Shown: positions 59,883 to 64,000 of the stretch, piece after piece
How the letters are laid out: every line of letters begins with the position of its first letter
Position numbering within the stretch: position 1 is the first letter of the stretch
NCBI GenBank assembly: GCA_013396915.1
Contig: VWZL01002575.1
Coordinates: 30,579 to 94,578, forward strand
Length of the DNA stretch: 64,000 bases
Source of the DNA: Stercorarius parasiticus
Taxonomy: Eukaryota; Chordata; Aves; Charadriiformes; Stercorariidae
Direction of reading: 5' to 3'
Translations under genes and position numbers: made by a program
The notes under the pieces: generated by a model
What the model was told of the DNA's origin: nothing
The model's database searches: none
The model's input: only the letters and a program-made list of their open reading frames with translations

Positions 59883-60470
59883 TAATCTTTCATAGAATCA
59901 TAGAATCACAGAATCTTCATGGTTAGAAAGGACCTTTGAGATCATCGAGTCCAACCATACAAACACAGAAAAAAACCCTACAGTCTGACACTAGAGCATG
60001 CCCTGAAGTGCCAAATCTACACGTTTCTTAAATACCTCTAGGGATGGGGACTCAACCACCTCCCTGGGCAGGCTGTGCCAGTGCCTGACCACTCTTGCAG
60101 GAAAGGAATTCTTCCTAATAGCTAATCTAAACCTCCCCTGCCGCAACTTCGGACCATTTCCTCTGGTCCTGTCATTATTCACCTGGGAGAAGAGGCCAAC
60201 ACCCACCTCTCTGCAACCTCCTTTCAGGTAGTTGTAGAGGGCAATGAGGGCTCCCCTCAGCCTCCTCTTCTCCAAACTAAACATGCCGAGCTCCGTCAGC
60301 CTCTCCTCATATGGCTTGGTCTCCAGACACCTCCCCAGCTTGGTAGCTCTCCTCTGGCCCCGCTCCAGCACTTCAAGGTCCCTCTTGTACAGAGGGGCCC
60401 AGAACTGAACACAGTACTCGAGGGGAGGCCTCACCAGGGCTGAGTACAGAGGCACCATCACTTAATCTTT
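59883..60470. repeat. 8-bp direct repeat flanking a CR1 (target-site duplication)
   Basis: TAATCTTT stands at 59883-59890, immediately before the CR1 3' end, and again at 60463-60470, immediately after its 5' truncation point. At the right copy the first T could belong to the element, so the duplication is 7 or 8 bp. Confidence 0.8.
59891..60462 (-). mobile_element. Young CR1 LINE 3' part, inverted relative of the 56.7-kb copy
   Basis: The plus strand opens with CATAGAATCATAGAATCACA, the reverse-complemented terminal repeat, then the 3' UTR. The minus strand carries an open frame of 156 codons (59991-60461) running from [16 protein letters not shown] to [11 protein letters not shown]. Against the C-terminal 155 residues of the copy at 56911-58350 I count 7 differences, and both share unusual residues ([19 protein letters not shown]), so they belong to the same subfamily. 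It is 5'-truncated and flanked by a short target-site duplication. Confidence 0.97.
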
Positions 60471-60474
60471 GATT

Positions 60475-61180
60475 AAGAATTTACTAAGCTGGAGTGATAA
60501 CAGATTTTTTCACCCTTTCAGGTTTCTTACTGCATTTCATCTAGGAAGGAATTATCTAAATTTTTCCTCTTTTCCTTTCTGTGCATCTGAAAAAAATCTT
60601 CACTTTACAATTGGCTTCCAAATAGTAGATTGCAGAATCAAGGCCTCAGTTAATACTGCAGGAGTTTTTTATTCATTTTGGCTCTACTGCCCTGCTTCCC
60701 ACAGGCAGTGTGCAATTACTTTAAGGAAAATAAAAGGTATTGCCCAGCAATGGTGCGTGACACTTCCTAGTCACTTCTACTGCGGAACACAGCACTGCAG
60801 CAAAGCGCCCATTAGGAGGTAGAAAGTCACACTGAAAAAAGCATCAGTGCTTCACTATATTTTAATTTCTGCGAAGGTAACATGAAGAGACTCAACTTGG
60901 TGAATCAGAACTGTGCAGTGAGCTGTTCAGAGTCAGACTTCCCAGGTACCTCCCAAACCCCTGAAACTCCCAGGACTGCTGCATTTGTCTTTCCTCACCC
61001 TGTGAAGGCCCCAAATGTAAGATTTTAAAAGGCTTTTCTGAACATGATGGCTAATAAGATGCAAACCCACCAACTTTTATGACAGAGTTTACTCATCATA
61101 TATTACATTATCTACCTAATATATATGACAGTACTATGGTAAAGAGGGGAATTTTAAGGGGCCATCAGCTCCTCCAGCTT
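60475..61180. other. Non-repetitive stretch, no gene seen
   Basis: A 117-codon frame at 60469-60822 begins right at the CR1 boundary and has no recognisable domain. Nothing else is seen. Confidence 0.45.
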
Positions 61181-61189
61181 TCAGACAAG

Positions 61190-61970
61190 CTCAGACAGCC
61201 TTAGACCACCTCTGACAGACTAGATCTCTCTTAAAAACTGACAGTGCCTGGGACCGCACAGACTCCCGAGGCAATCTGTTCCAGTGCTTAACTATCTTTA
61301 CAGTTAGAAAGTTTCCCCGAATATCTAACCTAAATCTCCTTTGCTACAAACTAAGCTGATTACTTCTCATCCTACCCTCCATGGACACAGAGAATCATTG
61401 ATCACCAGCCTCCTTAAACCTTCAATATGGTTGAAGACTCCAGTCCTGTTCCCCACTTTTCCTTCTCTTTTCTAGACAAGATGATTCCTCCAGCCTTTCC
61501 TCATAGGTCGCATTTCTTTCTGTTGAGCCCCTTTCAAGTCAGTTTGCATTTTTCTTAAAATGTGACATCCAAAACAGTACTCCAACATAGATTTTGTAAA
61601 CGCAAAGTAAAAGAAATAACTTAATGTCATGTCTCACTTAGGACACGTCAATGCATTCAGGAAAGGCATCAGTAATTTTTATTGTAAAATTTATTAACTT
61701 TATAATTACATAACAATGTAATTAACATTACATTGCTAGCCTGTCTTCAGTCTATGATCCAACATCACCACCAGATCTTTTTGACAGCACTGCAGAATAA
61801 CCACTTTACTTCACTCTGTACTGGATTTTTCCTTCCTAAAATATAGTCTTTAGATTGGTCTTTATTAACTTCCATTTTTGTGATTTTAAACCATCTATAC
61901 AGGATTTTAACAAGATTAATTTTAGTTTTAAGTCCATCTTCCAAAATGCTTGAAGTCCCTGGCATATTGT
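61190..61970 (-). mobile_element. Ancient CR1-like LINE remnant
   Basis: The plus strand shows, in decayed form, the order of an old amniote CR1 in reverse complement: 'ggcaatctgttccagtgctt' and 'atctaacctaaatctccttt' (ORF2 C-terminus), a 'tccagcctttcctcataggt' block, 'catccaaaacagtactccaa' (equivalent to LEYC), then 'ctatgatccaacatcaccac' with 'cagatctttttgacagcact', and a last block ending near 61970. It has more substitutions and small gaps than the other copies here, so it predates them. Confidence 0.72.
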
Positions 61971-61974
61971 TGTT

Positions 61975-63680
61975 CTTATAGATATATAGATTTTTTCTTA
62001 TATTTCTTGCTGTCTGTACTGTATCTCATGCTATTCTCTTATTTTCACCATAACCCTTGCAATATTTATCATCAGAACTATTTGTTGCAGATTTTTCTAT
62101 CGTTCTTTCACTCTTGGATCTTTAGGAAGTTCTAATGCAGTCACAAGTTTCTTGATACACATCGTATTTTCACCACATCCCTTCTGATTTTTATTCCTGC
62201 TATATTAATAATTTTGTCCACTTTAAACAAAACGAGTACATGAAAAATTGTTCCCAGCAGATTTCCAAACACAGAATTGGGTAGTGTGCATCCAGCCAGG
62301 CTGCTTTTTCCAGGGGACTTTTATTCTCTGGCTCTCACCATTACCAGTCTTGCCCTTTGAATGCTTCTCACACTGTTAAACACACTTCACATACTTCCCC
62401 ACCTGATCCAATCATTTCTTGTAAAGCTCTTCATGAGTCACCCTTATGCTTTTATTATTGTTCCCTTCATCCAGATGTTCTCAGAATTCCTATCATCGCT
62501 TCCTGGACAGTCAAGTAAGCACAGACATGCCTCGTTTTTCTCTTGCTGGTGTAACTATGACAAAAGCACAGTTTTTACAGACTGCATCTCATGCATGTAT
62601 TTATATAACTAAACACACATATACAGAAAGGTGTAAAATTCTATCTCACTTAGCAGAACCAGCTACTAAAACCACCAGCAGTCACTGAACCAATTCTTAA
62701 GAAGCATTTCCAGCAAGCTACGGCCTCTTCCACTGCTGGTCGCTTTCTCCTTCTCCTTCTTCTTCTCCTCCTCCTCCTCCTCCTTCCTCTTCTCCTCCAG
62801 CCTGTCTAGCCATGATCCTCACTGAGAGAATAATTGTCATTCTGGCTGCAAAACTCCCTATCTACCACACAGCTCAGCAGTATTCATCTTATATAGTCTA
62901 TATGTGGTTTGCAGTTTAAAGTGGAACACACTTTCTACAGCAGCATTCATATATGGATATGGATTATGGTTTCGATTAACTTTATACTATTTTATATTTT
63001 AACTATACGGCCATACACTTACAAATAAAATGAGTATGATTTTTCTTCACTGCCATGGTACTAAATATGTATTAATCACTGGTAACAGAGGAGAAGGGAG
63101 GGCTAGCTCATAATTAGGGCATGTCAGTGCTGCTAAAGGAAGTTCAATGAGCTCTACTGGGCTTTCTTGCGAAGTAAGCCACTGCTGCGTGAGCAAAGGT
63201 ACCACAGCCTCTCCCGAGCAGCAAGAATAATCAACTTGTACAGAGCTTTTATCCAAGGAATATCAAATTGGTTACCCAATGTTAATTAACTCTCACGATG
63301 TTCCTGTGTGGTGCATTGCTATTGTTATTCACAAACAAAACAAACTTTGCTAATTTACCATCAAGCTGACTGAAGTAATTAATATAACCCATATGCAAAA
63401 CACGCGACTATTCTCATTCAAAGACTCTCAGCCTTCAGAAAGATCAAGATAGTCACACATTTATGGGTTTCTTTTCAGTTAAGAGACAACATTAATTAAA
63501 AAGATTCACTGAAGACACAACCCTGCCCCTCCATCATGAGGTATGAGTGGGCCCAAAGCTAGAGCTGTTACTTCTCACGTTTGAAGAGTATTTTTCTGAT
63601 CCCAGAGCAGATGCATGTGGTCCTTGCAGGGAAGGGAGGCTGTGCACCCCAGCTCCACCGGGGCTCCAGCCAACACACAC
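61975..63680. other. Non-repetitive stretch with a pyrimidine tract
   Basis: AT-rich sequence without a recognisable gene. The only notable feature is the pyrimidine tract at 62743-62798. Confidence 0.5.
62743..62798. repeat. 56-base pure pyrimidine tract (TTC/TCC)n
   Basis: Uninterrupted C/T on the plus strand, mixing TTC and TCC triplets with a run of six CTC/TCC units in the middle. Confidence 0.97.
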
Positions 63681-63686
63681 GTGCTT

Positions 63687-63940
63687 ATAGAACCATAGAA
63701 TCGTCTAGGTTGGAAGGGACCTTTCACATCATCGAGTCAAACCATCAACCTAACACTGCCAAAACCGCCACTAAACTATGTCCACGAACGCCACATCTAC
63801 CCATCTTTTAAATACCTCTGGGGATGGGAATTCCACCACTTCCCTGGGCAGCCTGTTGTGAAGAAGCCTTTCTGTGAAGAAATTTTTCCTAACACCCACC
63901 CTAAACCTCCCCTGGTACAACTTGAGGCCTTTTCCTCTTA
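63687..63940 (-). mobile_element. CR1 LINE 3' end
   Basis: Starts with the reverse-complemented terminal repeat (ATAGAACCATAGAATCG), then the 3' UTR shared with the 35.8- and 44.9-kb copies, then the ORF2 C-terminus on the minus strand (EVVEFPSPEVFKRWVDV-like, FFTERLLHN-like with a small change where HWNRLP should be, LKLYQGRFRVGVRKNF-like) up to about 63940, where another CR1 begins. Confidence 0.95.
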
Positions 63941-64000
63941 TCACGGAATCACAGAATTTCAGCGTTGGAAGGGACCTCTAGAGATCACCTAGTCCAACTC
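63941..64000 (-). mobile_element. Second CR1 LINE 3' end, running off the window
   Basis: TCACGGAATCACAGAATTTC is a new reverse-complemented terminal repeat, followed by 'agcgttggaagggacctcta' and 'gatcacctagtccaactc', a 3' UTR of a subfamily different from the CR1 it abuts. The element continues beyond 64000. Confidence 0.93.

Overview
This window looks like gene-poor, non-coding DNA from a bird. Two things point there: at least fifteen clear fragments of CR1 non-LTR retrotransposons of avian type (short (ATTCTATG)-like 3' ends, most copies 5'-truncated), and two LTR pieces of the kind made by avian ERVL-like endogenous retroviruses. Base composition is moderately AT-rich, with short microsatellites and no CpG island. 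I found no complete host protein gene, no rRNA or tRNA gene, no CRISPR array and no prokaryotic operon structure. Most open frames are of lengths expected by chance or are frames of CR1. The window is probably intergenic or lies in a very long intron. Three runs of N show it is a draft assembly, and all three lie in or at the edge of CR1 copies.

Layout. 1-3.7 kb: a minus-strand CR1 tail cut by the window edge, then a mosaic of old plus-strand CR1 pieces (endonuclease-like and reverse-transcriptase-side remnants, plus two separate 3' tails). 3.7-13.8 kb: non-repetitive sequence. 13.8-16.5 kb: a repeat cluster with old CR1 pieces, a ten-unit GGATA microsatellite abutting a CR1 3' end, a partial ERVL-like LTR, a CR1 reverse-transcriptase fragment and a nearly full-length solo LTR. 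17.1-19.6 kb: a long, decayed CR1 with endonuclease and reverse-transcriptase regions but no 3' end. 19.6-34.4 kb: unique sequence. 34.4-36.4 kb: a CR1 fragment ending at an N, a GC-richer unidentified block, and a minus-strand CR1. 36.4-44.9 kb: unique sequence. 44.9-47.8 kb: three CR1 copies, one holding a 72-base assembly gap. 47.8-55.4 kb: unique sequence. 55.4-60.5 kb: the densest CR1 cluster, including the best-preserved copy (56.7-58.4 kb, a 479-codon reverse-transcriptase frame) and a closely related inverted copy 1.4 kb away with a short target-site duplication. 61.2-62.0 kb: an ancient CR1. 63.7-64.0 kb: two abutting minus-strand CR1 3' ends.

I did not find a new biological system. 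The points most worth checking are the well-preserved CR1 and its inverted relative, the CR1-associated assembly artefacts, a few segments bounded by splice-like signals that could be unannotated exons (most notably 12,119-12,325), and a 56-bp tandem duplication carrying a perfect hairpin. All identifications come from reading the sequence and from memory of the families; no database search was run.
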